A stretch of 64,000 bases of DNA from Bin5 sp965242905 (GCA_965242905.1 CBDETM010000002.1:248001-312000), one strand, 5' to 3'; counted from the stretch's first letter, positions 43,075 through 52,311 are shown. The notes: generated from the letters alone by a model not told the origin. Numbers and translations are program-made.

Positions 43075-44124
43075 TTAAAGTCCTGCGCAGGACTCGGGCA
43101 GGCCGTTGTCGGATTCCTGGGCCTGTTGGCTGTTTTCGCCGCCCTCCTCGTTAGCGTCAGCTGTCTCGTCATCGCCCAGGAGCGGCATGTTTGCGGGTCG
43201 TTGGAGCAGGTTTCCCATGCGGACGCGGGCAATCACGGCTAACTGCGGGTTGCTGTCGGCAGCCAACTGAAACGTTTCTTCGAAGAGGTCAACAGCGCAA
43301 ACCGTGTCACCTATGACCTCGGCGACACTTGCCAAAAGAAAGTAGCCCTGGGGATCGGAATCGTCGATCCCAATCGCTTCAAAGCCGGAGGTCCGGGCAT
43401 CCTCCACATCGCCAACTGAAAGCTGAACAGAGCCAAGCGACCACCAGTAGGCCACGAGCTGCCCTGGAGGCACGAGAGATTTTGCTTCTTCGAGAGCCTC
43501 GGCGGCGCGTTCCTCCTGGCCCAATTTACCGCGTATTACTCCTTCCCAGATCAGGAGTTCAGCATCCGGCTGGGTGAGTTGAGCCAATGCCTCTTCGATA
43601 ACGGCCAGAGCCTCTTCCCACCGGCCCTCGAAGGCCAGTTGCTGCAGTGTGGAGATTGCTTCGGAGGCGACTACTGTATTGGGGTCGGGGGGGAAGACGA
43701 AGGTGAGAAGGACCCAGATAAGCACCAACACAGCCAGGATGGAGGCGAAGGAGATGCTCAGTCTGCGCACCAACCGGCGGCGGGCTGCGGCCACCACTGC
43801 GTCCAGGCGCCACCAGAACCCTTCTGCGGGCTGGTTTGCCTGGCGCAAATGCTCCGAACCGCCGGCCAGGTCGATAGCGCGAACGATGCGTCTTGCCTCG
43901 CGCCGCACCTTGCTATGCAGGCTGCCCCACCGGGTGTATTCGGGGCGCAGATCGAGTCCGCTCGACTCCAGGTCGGCGAATCTTTGTTCGATGCGGTCCA
44001 GCAGCTGCAGAAACTGTTCGACGTTGTCGCGCCGCAGCTGAACGATCATCTTTTCCGCTTCGAAGAGGTCTTCCCGCAGACTTACGGCAAGACTTTGGCG
44101 TTCTTCCCGAACCGAGTAGGCCAC
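43075..44124 (-). CDS. TPR-containing membrane protein
   Basis: 349 aa. Residues 1-110 are cytoplasmic and helical, 118-143 form one membrane helix (LSISFASILAVLVLIWVLLTF). The outside part (about 150-310) has helical pairs of TPR type, e.g. EGRWEEALAVIEEALAQL, LGQEERAAEALEEAKSL and GDVEDARTSGFEAI. The end is an acidic low-complexity tail. Start is a GTG (44122-44124) two bases after the stop of the MBL gene, so they are coupled. Function unknown; TPRs imply protein binding. Confidence 0.75.
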   Translation of the reverse strand: MAYSVREERQSLAVSLREDLFEAEKMIVQLRRDNVEQFLQLLDRIEQRFADLESSGLDLRPEYTRWGSLHSKVRREARRIVRAIDLAGGSEHLRQANQPAEGFWWRLDAVVAAARRRLVRRLSISFASILAVLVLIWVLLTFVFPPDPNTVVASEAISTLQQLAFEGRWEEALAVIEEALAQLTQPDAELLIWEGVIRGKLGQEERAAEALEEAKSLVPPGQLVAYWWSLGSVQLSVGDVEDARTSGFEAIGIDDSDPQGYFLLASVAEVIGDTVCAVDLFEETFQLAADSNPQLAVIARVRMGNLLQRPANMPLLGDDETADANEEGGENSQQAQESDNGLPESCAGL

Positions 44125-44126
44125 TA

Positions 44127-45149
44127 CTAACTGGCCTCCACCGCGACAGGCGTGGGAAGCAAGTTGGCTTCGGCCTGTGGCTCGTGCAGGGCGTGTTCTC
44201 CGTTTGGCGGCGGCGGAAGCACGCCGTTGCCCGACTCTACTTCGGCCAATTCCTCTTCGCGCTGGATTTCACGGTAGACGCGATTGATGCCGGACTTTAT
44301 CTGGCTCTCAATTTTGGCTTTGCGTTCGAGGGGGACAGGGAACAGCTCCAACATTTCGCCGACCAGCCCGCTCTTTGCTTCATTCTTGGTTTTGCCGGCA
44401 AGGTAGTAGTCGCGGACGCGTTCTCGTTTGAACAGGATGTACTCTTCTACCCGGTAGGTGTCATCGGGACGGCATACGGGGCCGTGACCGGGCACCAATC
44501 TTTCGGCGCCGAGGGTTCGAATTCGGCGCAGCGCTTCGATCCACTCGAGAGAATCGGCCTGGGCCATGTACGGATGCTGGTCCACCCAGAGGATGTCGCC
44601 GACGAAGGCGATCTTCTCTTCGGGCAGCCAAGCGATGCTGGTGGCGGGTGTATGGCCGCCGAGATAGATCAGCTGTATCTCACGACCTCCATATTTGAGG
44701 CGAGCGCTGTCGGTGAAGGTAACGTTTGGGAGGATAATATCGATGTTGGTCAGCTGCTCCTGGATTTCCGGCTCGCGCTTGAAGCTGTTGTAGACGCGCT
44801 CTTTGAAGTTTTCGGTATATCCCGACATTTCCTTATAGGCGCGCTCGTGGGCGATCACGGTGGTAGGCTGAAAGTACTGGTTGCCCAAGGCATGGCCGCG
44901 ATGGTGATCGGTGTTGAACACATAAAGGATGGGCAGGCCGGGGGCCTCAGCTTCAATCTGTTCCCGCCAGTCTTTGGCCTGTTTGGGGATCAAGGGCGTG
45001 TCGATGAGGATCAGGCCCTCGTCGGTGACGACAAAACCGGGCGTACAGCCTCTGTAAACTGTGTTAATAAAGAGACCCGGTGCGATTTCCTGTCTCTCGC
45101 CCAGGCCGGTCACCCCTATTTTATATGAAGTTCTTCGTCTGGCAGCCAT
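44127..45149 (-). CDS. metallo-beta-lactamase fold hydrolase with variant first motif
   Basis: 340 aa. MBL fold elements: VVTDEGLILIDTP, FNTDHHRGHALGN, YLGGHTPATS, FVGDILW and VPGHGP. The usual first metal motif HxHxDH reads DHHRGH, so the first His is Asp and the Asp is Gly. The other ligands (His in GGH, Asp in GD, His in PGHG) are kept. Metal content may be altered. The C-terminal 90 residues are charged helices ending in a Pro/Glu-rich tail. Substrate unknown. A promoter is seen at 45255-45284. Confidence 0.85.
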   Translation of the reverse strand: MAARRRTSYKIGVTGLGERQEIAPGLFINTVYRGCTPGFVVTDEGLILIDTPLIPKQAKDWREQIEAEAPGLPILYVFNTDHHRGHALGNQYFQPTTVIAHERAYKEMSGYTENFKERVYNSFKREPEIQEQLTNIDIILPNVTFTDSARLKYGGREIQLIYLGGHTPATSIAWLPEEKIAFVGDILWVDQHPYMAQADSLEWIEALRRIRTLGAERLVPGHGPVCRPDDTYRVEEYILFKRERVRDYYLAGKTKNEAKSGLVGEMLELFPVPLERKAKIESQIKSGINRVYREIQREEELAEVESGNGVLPPPPNGEHALHEPQAEANLLPTPVAVEAS

Positions 45150-45254
45150 GATCGAAACCTCTCGTCCAAGTGACTTAATACGCCGGTAGGAGCTCTACGC
45201 CGACATTCAGCTTCGAAGCCGTCTAGCCAATCACGATCCTGATTCTGATCCGTT

Positions 45255-45284
45255 AGTCTACATTTTTTTGGCCTGATCTGTCAA
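45255..45284 (-). promoter_or_regulatory. promoter of the MBL-TPR operon
   Basis: Minus strand: perfect -35 TTGACA (complement of 45279-45284), 18-bp spacer, -10 TAGACT (complement of 45255-45260). Start near 45248, about 100 nt before the gene. Confidence 0.6.
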
Positions 45285-45464
45285 AGAGTGCAGGGCAAAT
45301 CATTGGTTCTGACAGGAGATGCTTGTCCGGAATTCGGGTGGGAGCCCGGTTTTGAGAGCCGTTGGAGATGGTGGGGGGACCGAAGTGGCGATTTCGATTC
45401 TCCATGTGTTAAGTGTGATGGTGTGGGCGACCGACAGGTGGAGATGGCATGTTTTGGTGGTGAC
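45285..45464. other. intergenic region between divergent genes
   Basis: Lies between the MBL promoter and the palindrome pair; no gene is seen. Confidence 0.45.
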
Positions 45465-45600
45465 CGGGCAGGCACAAGGCCTGCCCCTACAGGGCTGATT
45501 TGGGGAATGGGGGAGACGGCGCGGGTGGGGGGGCCGGGCAGGCACAAGGCCTGCCCCTACAGGGCTGATCTGGGGATTGGGGGAGACGGCGCGGGGAAAG
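45465..45600 (+). repeat. tandem pair of REP-like palindromes (period ~71 bp)
   Basis: Two units begin CGGGCAGGCACAAGGCCTGC and continue CCCTACAGGGCTGAT..TGGGG..TGGGGGAGACGGCGCGG, with only scattered differences. Each has the GGGCAGGC/GCCTGCCC stem. Two copies only, not CRISPR-like. Confidence 0.75.
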
Positions 45601-45625
45601 GCAGATGCGAGAATGGACTGCTACA

Positions 45626-45634
45626 TGCTATAAT
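45626..45634 (+). promoter_or_regulatory. extended -10 promoter of the phosphofructokinase gene
   Basis: TGCTATAAT: a perfect -10 with the extended TGn, about 70 nt before the ATG at 45706. No good -35 is present, as is usual for extended -10 promoters. Confidence 0.6.
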
Positions 45635-45705
45635 CTCGGGAAATCAGATGGGGCCGCCGCAGGGCGGCTTAAGGATGCAGTTTTGCCGCGAGAGGAGGGC
45701 GGCGC

Positions 45706-47985
45706 ATGACAAATACAGTTCGTCTTGGCGTCCTCACAAGTGGAGGTGATGCGCAGGGCATGAATGCGGCTGTGCGATCGGCTGTGCGTGCGGCGCTGGA
45801 GCGGAAGGCTGAAGTATTCGGGATATTCGAAGGTTTTCAGGGCATGATCGAGGGCGGAGAACTGATTCGCCCTTTCACGTGGGAATTTGTAGGCGGTGTA
45901 CTGCAACAGGGGGGAACTCTACTTGGCACCGCCAGGAGTCCTGGATTTCTCGAAAGGGAGGGACGCAAGGAGGCGGTGCGCAATCTGCTTCTGCAGGGCA
46001 TAAACCGTTTGATTGTGATCGGCGGCGACGGCAGTTTGACCGGCGCGCAGGTCCTGCGGGAGGAGTGGTGCACATTAGTTGAGGAGCTGGTGTCCGAGGG
46101 GAGCCTTGATCCTTCGGTCAGGGAGGAGTACGGATTTCTTGCGGTTGCAGGGCTGGTGGGTTCGATTGACAATGACATGTTCGGAACGGACCTGTCGATA
46201 GGAACGGACTCTGCGCTTCACCGCATCACGGAAGCGCTTGACGCCATCACGAGCACGGCGGCGAGTCACCAGCGTACATTTGTTGTGGAGGTGATGGGTC
46301 ATCACTGCGGCCATCTGGCCCTGATGGGGGCGCTGGCTTCGGGCGCCGATTTCGCGCTGATTCCGGAGAGCCCGCCCAATCTGGATGCGTGGGAAGAGAG
46401 GATGTGCTCGATCTTGCGGCAGGGTCGAGAGATGGGCCGGCGGGACAGCATTGTAGTGGTGGCAGAGGGTGCCCAGGACCGTCATGGCAACCCGATTTCC
46501 AGCGGCTATGTTGAAGAGGTGCTGACCAAGTATCTAGGCGAAGAGGCACGGGTGACGGTTCTTGGTCATGTGCAACGCGGCGGTTCGCCCAGCGCTTCCG
46601 ACCGGGTCCTGGCGACGTTGCTGGGTGCGGCGGCGGCGGAGGCGGTTCTGGATGCCAAGCCGAGCGACGAAGCGGTTCTGATTGGTATTGAGAACAACAA
46701 GATCATTCACAGCTCGTTGAAGGAGTGCGTGGAACAGACGCTCGAGGTCGGCAGATGCATCCACGAATGCCGGTTTGACGAGGCGATGGCGTACCGGGGC
46801 AAGGCCTACAAGGACTCGTTCCGCATACTGCGGACGTTGATACGCGCGAACCCGCGCCCGCCGCAGCCGAACAAGCGGCGACTGCGGGTTGCCGTCTTGA
46901 CTGGAGGGGCGCCGGCGCCGGGAATGAACGCGGCTACGCGTGCGGTCGTTCGCATGCTGGAGGACAACGGCCACATTCCTCTGGGTGTCAAGTGGGGTTT
47001 TCGGGGCCTGATTGACGACGATCTCGAAGAGATGAATTGGATGACCGTCAACGGCTGGGCGCCAACCGGGGGATCGGAGCTTGGGAGCAGCCGGAAGACC
47101 CCGGAGGGCGCGGAGTTGTACGCCGGGGCGCAGGTTCTCGAGAAGCATCAGGTGGATGCGATCGTGATGATAGGCGGCTGGGCAGGATATCACGCCGCGC
47201 ACAGGCTGTACGAAGAGCGACACAATTTCCCGGCTTTTGACATACCCATAATCTGCATTCCCGCGAGCATTAACAACAATCTGCCAGGCTCGGAATTGAG
47301 TATCGGCGCCGACACAGCTTTGAACAGCATTGTCGAAGTTGTGGACAAGATTAAGCAGTCTGCGGTGGCCTTTAACAGGTGTTTCATTGTCGAAGTGATG
47401 GGGCGATACTGCGGATACCTGGCACTGATGAGCGCCATTGCCACGGGGGCCGAACGCGTCTATCTGCACGAGGAGGGGATTACGCTCAAGGACCTCGAAC
47501 GTGATATCAATCTCCTGAAGCAGGGGTTCCAGCAGGGCAAGCGTTTGGGGCTGATGATAAGGAACGAAGCTGCCAACTCCTTCTATACGACTTCCTTCAT
47601 TTCCGCGCTTTTCGAAGAAGAGGGAGGGGATTTATTTGAGGTGCGTCAGTCCATCCTGGGGCACTTGCAGCAGGGCGGCAACCCGTCCCCGTTCGACCGC
47701 ATCCTGGCGGCGCGACTTGCCTGGGAGGCAGTGCAGAGAATTGAAGAGACGGCGAGCCAACCGGGACCGAGGAGTTATTCGGACGTGGGGGCGGTTTGCC
47801 TGGGGATTCAGGAAGGCGAAGTAAACGCTACGCCGCTGTACCGGATTCCGCGGCTGATGGACGAAGTGCACCAACGTCCGCTTGAGCAGTGGTGGATGGA
47901 GCTGCGGCCGCTGGCGCGCATGCTGGCACAGCCCGGGCCCGGTTTTTTCGAACAGGCGGCTACTGGCCAGGCCGATCAACCTTGA
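45706..47985 (+). CDS. pfkA: tandem-domain (eukaryote-like) 6-phosphofructokinase
   Basis: 759 aa, twice the bacterial norm, with two PFK domains. The N-terminal half has intact catalytic features: GGDGS at 106-110 (Gly indicates ATP rather than pyrophosphate use), GSIDND at 152-157 with base Asp155, MGHHCGHLAL and GHVQRGGSPSASDR. The C-terminal half keeps the fold (MGRYCGYLALMSA, GHLQQGGNPSPFDR) but IGGWAG replaces GGDGS and SINNN replaces TIDND, so it is inactive and may be an effector site, as in animal/fungal PFK. A GAGAGGAGGGCG ribosome site precedes it. It phosphorylates fructose-6-phosphate. Confidence 0.92.
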   Translation: MTNTVRLGVLTSGGDAQGMNAAVRSAVRAALERKAEVFGIFEGFQGMIEGGELIRPFTWEFVGGVLQQGGTLLGTARSPGFLEREGRKEAVRNLLLQGINRLIVIGGDGSLTGAQVLREEWCTLVEELVSEGSLDPSVREEYGFLAVAGLVGSIDNDMFGTDLSIGTDSALHRITEALDAITSTAASHQRTFVVEVMGHHCGHLALMGALASGADFALIPESPPNLDAWEERMCSILRQGREMGRRDSIVVVAEGAQDRHGNPISSGYVEEVLTKYLGEEARVTVLGHVQRGGSPSASDRVLATLLGAAAAEAVLDAKPSDEAVLIGIENNKIIHSSLKECVEQTLEVGRCIHECRFDEAMAYRGKAYKDSFRILRTLIRANPRPPQPNKRRLRVAVLTGGAPAPGMNAATRAVVRMLEDNGHIPLGVKWGFRGLIDDDLEEMNWMTVNGWAPTGGSELGSSRKTPEGAELYAGAQVLEKHQVDAIVMIGGWAGYHAAHRLYEERHNFPAFDIPIICIPASINNNLPGSELSIGADTALNSIVEVVDKIKQSAVAFNRCFIVEVMGRYCGYLALMSAIATGAERVYLHEEGITLKDLERDINLLKQGFQQGKRLGLMIRNEAANSFYTTSFISALFEEEGGDLFEVRQSILGHLQQGGNPSPFDRILAARLAWEAVQRIEETASQPGPRSYSDVGAVCLGIQEGEVNATPLYRIPRLMDEVHQRPLEQWWMELRPLARMLAQPGPGFFEQAATGQADQP

Positions 47986-48009
47986 GAATGACACTTCGGG
48001 CATCACGCC

Positions 48010-48636
48010 GTGACTGATTATACTTCCGTAACCTCTGAACTGAAGCGCGCCTACGATTCCAAGGCAGAAGAGCGGGATAGAAAACCTGTCCAGGGGTGGA
48101 GACAGGCGTTGTGGGCGGAGTTTTTGCGGCGTTTGCAGGCGGAGAATCTGGCTTCACTCCTGGAAATCGGCGCCGGAACGGGTCAGGCAGGACTTTTTTT
48201 CCAAGATGGGGGGCTAAGGGTCGTCTGCACGGACCTCTCGCCGGAGATGGTTCGATTGTGCCGTGCTAAGGGGCTGGAAGCCTATGAGATGGACTTTCTG
48301 CATCTGGATTTCCCGGATGATCACTATGACGGGCTGTTCGCCCAGAACTGCCTTCTTCATGTGCCAAAGGTGGACTTCGCAAAGGTTCTACGGGAGATCC
48401 GGCGGGTAGTCAGGCCGGAGGGGTTGATCTTCATCCTAATGCACGGTGGTCGAAGCTTCGAAGGGGTGCGGGAAGAGGACTTCTATGAGCCCAAACGCTT
48501 TTTTGCACTTTATGCTGATGACGAGTTGCAACCGATCCTAGAAGGCTTTTTCCAGGTACTTTCCTTCCAGGTGATAGTAAGAGAAGAGTCGAGCGCCGAC
48601 AGCTTTCAGGCGATAACTCTACGCAATCAGAGTTAG
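48010..48636 (+). CDS. SAM-dependent methyltransferase, class I
   Basis: 208 aa from a GTG at 48010. SAM-binding motif I is LLEIGAGTGQAGLFF, acidic motif VVCTDLSPEM, then YDGLFAQNCLLHVP and LREIRRVVRPEGLIFIL, all of Methyltransf_11 type. Substrate unknown. It starts 24 bp after the PFK gene, with the LMW phosphatase-like gene 19 bp after, so the three are likely co-transcribed. No good Shine-Dalgarno site is seen. Confidence 0.87.
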   Translation: MTDYTSVTSELKRAYDSKAEERDRKPVQGWRQALWAEFLRRLQAENLASLLEIGAGTGQAGLFFQDGGLRVVCTDLSPEMVRLCRAKGLEAYEMDFLHLDFPDDHYDGLFAQNCLLHVPKVDFAKVLREIRRVVRPEGLIFILMHGGRSFEGVREEDFYEPKRFFALYADDELQPILEGFFQVLSFQVIVREESSADSFQAITLRNQS

Positions 48637-48655
48637 GAACCGGGGTGTGGGACCG

Positions 48656-49090
48656 ATGACGGCCACTGTGTTGTTCCTCTGCACCGGAAACTACTACCGC
48701 AGTCGATTTGCCGAGCACTTTTTCAATGAGCATGCCCGGCGAAAGAATCTGGCATGGCAGGCGAGGAGCCGCGGGCTGCAGCCAAGTCTGGAAAATCTGG
48801 GCTTCATGTCCAAGCACGCCCTGGAGCGGCTGCGCAGGCTTGGTATGGCACCGCGCGAACCGCTCCGTCTGCCGATAGACTTGCAGTCGTCGGACCTCAT
48901 TGCTGCGGCGCTGACTATTGGAATGAATGATGTGGAGCACCGGCCCCTGATTGCGGCGCGCTTTCCGGAATGGACGGACCGGGTGCGCTATTGGAACATT
49001 TACGACGTGGATGTGACGGACGCAGATTCGGGGCTGGCCGCGATTGAGAATGCTGTACTGGCTCTATTGGACGAGCTCAGCGAACTTTGA
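48656..49090 (+). CDS. low-molecular-weight phosphatase-like protein
   Basis: 144 aa from the ATG at 48656; a GTG three codons earlier is possible. The P-loop CTGNYYRS (residues 9-16) fits CX5RS of LMW tyrosine phosphatases and arsenate reductases. The general acid Asp usually found in a DP(Y/F) motif near the C-terminus is unclear: YDVDVTDADSG is the nearest. The extra middle segment (FMSKHALERLRRLGM) is helical. Activity is therefore uncertain. Its last 14 bases overlap the 3' end of the convergent oxidoreductase gene. Confidence 0.78.
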   Translation: MTATVLFLCTGNYYRSRFAEHFFNEHARRKNLAWQARSRGLQPSLENLGFMSKHALERLRRLGMAPREPLRLPIDLQSSDLIAAALTIGMNDVEHRPLIAARFPEWTDRVRYWNIYDVDVTDADSGLAAIENAVLALLDELSEL

Positions 49091-50057
49091 GCACGATTTT
49101 GCCTATGTTCTGGTAGTCTCGCAAGCGCTCGTGGGCGGCATGAGCATCGGCGACGGGCATCACCTTGTCGATGACGGGACGGATCGAGCCCTCCTCGATT
49201 TGCCCCCAGAATTGCTGTCGGAAGCGCCGAATTATCTCCGCCTTTTCTGCGACGGGCCGGGCGCGAAGAACTGAGCCAATCAGGCGGGCGCGCTTGCCCA
49301 TCAGTTGCCTGATGTCCACGGTTGCTTCTGAACCGCCCAGCGTGGCGATGAATACGAGGCGGCCCTTCACCTTCAGAAGGCTGATATTGCGCTCCAGGTA
49401 TTCTGCCCCCACCATGTCGAGGATAACGTCGACGCCTTCGCCTTGGGTGAACTCAAGCGTACTGGCAACGAAGTCTTCGGTCCGATAGTTGACGGCCAGA
49501 TCGGCGCCCTGGTCCTGACAAGCTTTCACTTTGTCAGGGCGTCCGGCGGTGGTGATGACGCGCCCTCCAGCGCCCTTTGCCAGTTGGATGGCGGCGGTGC
49601 CTACGCCGCTGGCGCCGCCGTGGATGAGAATGGTCTCACCGGCCTGGAAACCGGCTTCCATGAAGATATTGACGTAGGCGGTCAGGTAGACTTCCGGCAG
49701 GCAGGCAGCTTCTTCGAAGGACCAGCCGGGGGGAATTGGGATAAGGAGTCGCTGGTCGACTGCAACCTTTTCGGCATAGCCACCGCCGGCGAGGAGTGCG
49801 CAAGCCTGGTCGCCGACTTGCCAGCCTTCTACGCCCGGGCCAAGCTTGAGGATTTCTCCTGACATGTCCAACCCCATGATGTGGGGCGCTCCGGGGGGCG
49901 GAGGATAGTTTCCTTCAGCCTGTGACAGGTCGGCGCGATTCAGTGTGGTCGCGTGGATGGAGACGAGGGCTTCGCCCGGCTGCGGAATTGGGTCTTCCAC
50001 CTCCCGCCAGACGAGTTGATGACCTGATTGAGTATGTTCGACTTCGATGGCGTGCAT
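49077..50057 (-). CDS. NAD(P)H quinone oxidoreductase, PIG3-type MDR family
   Basis: 326 aa. Zinc-independent medium-chain dehydrogenase/reductase: NRADLSQAEGNYPPPPGAPHIMGLDMSGEI-type substrate domain followed by the nucleotide motif HGGASGVGTAAIQLAKGAG. Lacks the Cys cluster of the structural zinc. The opening and YPPPPGAP style match PIG3/TP53I3-like enzymes that reduce quinones one electron at a time. Single gene, convergent with the phosphatase-like gene. Confidence 0.92.
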   Translation of the reverse strand: MHAIEVEHTQSGHQLVWREVEDPIPQPGEALVSIHATTLNRADLSQAEGNYPPPPGAPHIMGLDMSGEILKLGPGVEGWQVGDQACALLAGGGYAEKVAVDQRLLIPIPPGWSFEEAACLPEVYLTAYVNIFMEAGFQAGETILIHGGASGVGTAAIQLAKGAGGRVITTAGRPDKVKACQDQGADLAVNYRTEDFVASTLEFTQGEGVDVILDMVGAEYLERNISLLKVKGRLVFIATLGGSEATVDIRQLMGKRARLIGSVLRARPVAEKAEIIRRFRQQFWGQIEEGSIRPVIDKVMPVADAHAAHERLRDYQNIGKIVLKVR

Positions 50058-50197
50058 GGATCCGTTCCTTCGTGATTGCCAACTGTGTCCTACCTGTTGG
50101 GATGGAAGATGCTCAGACCATTTTGTTGGATGGGCCTGATGCCGGCAAATGGGATTGGCGGGGAAAAATGGTCGTGAGGAGATTCCTCTGAGCAGCG

Positions 50198-51013
50198 CTA
50201 TTCGACCTCAAGTTGCTCAGGGTCAAGCTGGTGCCAGAAGACCGACCCGGACTCCAATGCTTCGTTGATCCGGTTGTCTTTGTACAGGCCGGCGACTGCA
50301 GCGATCGAGTGCTTTCCGGTAAACCGCGTCATGCAGTCGGCGTTTCGGATTGCTCTTACGGTGTCACGGCCATTGGCGGTAAAGGAGATTTCCACGGCAA
50401 CGTAGCATGTTTCTCCGTCTTTGTCGGCTGCCTCCATGATAAGTTCAGCGCGACGGAAGCTTCTAAGGTCACTCGTGGAAATGCCTGAAATGTCAGCAGA
50501 TTCGATAATCTCCCAGATCTCTTCTCTGGACAGGGTCGTCGCTTGCCTCAGGCCAAGGTCAGCGGCAATCGAGAGTGCGTCATCAATCGCGGCATTGCGT
50601 GCATGAGCGGCTTTCATGGGCGCTATTTCGTCACGAAGTTTCTGAATACTGTTCTCCACTGAATCGAATCTGGAATCAGCTGCATCGAATCTGGCGTCAA
50701 GGGTGTCAAATCTGGCGTCCACAGCGTCGAATCTGGCGTCAACGGCCTCAAATCTGGCGTCCACAGCGTCGAATCTGGCGTCCACGGCGTCGAAACTAGT
50801 GTCATGCTGAGCCAAGTGAGCTTCGATCGTGTCCAAGCGCTTGTTTGTGGAGGCGGCAAAGCTATCCACGGTTTCGGTTAGCCTAGCCATCGTTTGGGGA
50901 AGTTCGAGGACTTCCCTCGACAGCAGCCTAACGCGCATGGCTTCGACCCACTCAGGGTGATTGTCCATGATCCGCACAAGATCTTCAATTGTATTGATAG
51001 TGGTAGTCGTCAT
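50198..51013 (-). CDS. coiled-coil protein with heptad repeat and possible nuclease-like C-terminus
   Basis: 271 aa. Residues about 55-125 contain about eight near-exact 7-residue repeats of the type FDAVDAR, which at DNA level are 21-bp repeats around 50650-50800. They should form a long coiled coil for oligomerisation. The C-terminal 130 residues are globular; EAADKDGETCYVAVEISF has the E...VxVEIS shape of a PD-(D/E)xK strand, seen in DUF3782-like proteins, but the match is weak. Proteins of this build are often expanded in Chloroflexota and cyanobacteria. Function unknown. Confidence 0.72.
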   Translation of the reverse strand: MTTTTINTIEDLVRIMDNHPEWVEAMRVRLLSREVLELPQTMARLTETVDSFAASTNKRLDTIEAHLAQHDTSFDAVDARFDAVDARFEAVDARFDAVDARFDTLDARFDAADSRFDSVENSIQKLRDEIAPMKAAHARNAAIDDALSIAADLGLRQATTLSREEIWEIIESADISGISTSDLRSFRRAELIMEAADKDGETCYVAVEISFTANGRDTVRAIRNADCMTRFTGKHSIAAVAGLYKDNRINEALESGSVFWHQLDPEQLEVE

Positions 51014-51171
51014 TTCCCGAACTCAATCAGTACAGTAGCCGTTTTGGCAATTGCCAAAGAGATGGCACAAGCCGAGGTTCGCACAAGCGTTCTTTCCAAC
51101 AGTATACTTCATGGCACATTGCGGCCCAAAAGGGAAGAGAGGTTCAGACACTCTTTCAGATGTAGAGAGGT

Positions 51172-52311
51172 CTACTGATACGCCAGGGAGCCGTCCGGGC
51201 GTATGAGGAACGGCCTGTGCCAGGAGCGGCCAGGGTGCGCGGCGAGGGCGTCCAGATTCAGGTCGATGCCGAGGCCTGGCCGGTCAGGCAGCTCAAGGTA
51301 GCCGTCCATAAGCTTTATGGGTTCGTCGACTATTTCTGCGCGTCGTCCTTCATCGGCCTTGTACTCCAAAATCATGAAGTTCGAGGTGCTGGCGGCGAAG
51401 TGGACGTTTACTGCGGTGGCGACCGGTCCGCATGGATTGTGTGGGGCGACACTGGCGTAATGGACTTCGGCCATTGAGGCGATTTTTTTCATCTCCCAGA
51501 GGCCGCCGGTGATGCAGATGTCGGGTTGGATAATGTCCACAGCATGGTGGCTTAGCAGCTCGCGGAATTCGTGACGGCTGTAGAGCATTTCGCCGGTGGC
51601 GATGGGAACGTTCACCTTGTTGCTGAGTTTTGCGAGTGCCTCATAGTTTTCGGGGCGAAGGGGCTCTTCGACGAAGAAGGGTCGGAAAGGCGCTACCACT
51701 TCGCAGAGTTGGGCTGCACGGCCGATCTCGAGGATGCGGGCGTGGGGATCGAGTCCGATATCGATGTCGGGTCCGACGGCTTCACGGACGGCTGCGACGC
51801 GCCGCTCGGTTTCGCGAAGGGCTCGATTCCAAGGCATCTGGTGCCAGCCGGTAGGCAGGGGGCCCATTTTGAGGGCGGTATAGCCGTAGGTCTGGATGAG
51901 ACGGATGGCATCCTCGGCTGCCTCCTGGGGCGTATCGCCGCCGATGCTCTGGTAGACGCGGACGCGGTTGCGGGCTTTGCCGCCGACGAGCCTGTAGACG
52001 GGCAGACCGGCGGCCTTACCGGCGATGTCCCACAGGGCGTGTTCGATGCCGCTGATGGCGGCGTTTACGACTGAGCCGCCGGGGAAACGGCCTCCTGCGT
52101 ACATGAGGTGATAAAGTCCTTCGATGTCGCGCGGGTCGCGGCCGGTGAGCCATTCTGCGAAGTCGTGAATGGCGGCGACGGTAGCGCCGTCGGGCCCGCA
52201 GGAGAATGGCTCGCCGACACCGTGGATGCCCTCGTCGGTGTGGACGACGACGTAGGGTATCGAGCGATTGGCCAGTTCGGTCAAGTGCGTGTCGATGCGT
52301 GTTATTTTCAT
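51172..52311 (-). CDS. mandelate racemase/muconate lactonizing family dehydratase
   Basis: 379-aa enolase-superfamily enzyme, likely a sugar-acid dehydratase. The first catalytic segment is DIDIGLDPHAR (metal Asp and acid/base His), then FFVEEPLRPE and IATGEMLYSR supply two metal Glu. VAPHNPCGP carries the late His typical of the ManD/RspA or D-galactonate type. ALWDIAGKAAGLPVYRLVGG is the N-terminal family segment. Substrate cannot be fixed. It stands alone but fits the theme of sugar-acid use with the frameshifted aldolase and the inositol genes elsewhere in the window. Confidence 0.9.
   Translation of the reverse strand: MKITRIDTHLTELANRSIPYVVVHTDEGIHGVGEPFSCGPDGATVAAIHDFAEWLTGRDPRDIEGLYHLMYAGGRFPGGSVVNAAISGIEHALWDIAGKAAGLPVYRLVGGKARNRVRVYQSIGGDTPQEAAEDAIRLIQTYGYTALKMGPLPTGWHQMPWNRALRETERRVAAVREAVGPDIDIGLDPHARILEIGRAAQLCEVVAPFRPFFVEEPLRPENYEALAKLSNKVNVPIATGEMLYSRHEFRELLSHHAVDIIQPDICITGGLWEMKKIASMAEVHYASVAPHNPCGPVATAVNVHFAASTSNFMILEYKADEGRRAEIVDEPIKLMDGYLELPDRPGLGIDLNLDALAAHPGRSWHRPFLIRPDGSLAYQ

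Noticed and set aside
45465..45600. Two-unit repeat considered as a CRISPR mini-array
   Set aside because: Units are about 71 bp and similar along their whole length, with no unique spacer; they are duplicated REP-like palindromes.
50650..50800. Short regular repeats that look like a CRISPR array
   Set aside because: The period is 21 bp with no spacers and is in frame; these are heptad repeats of a coiled-coil protein.
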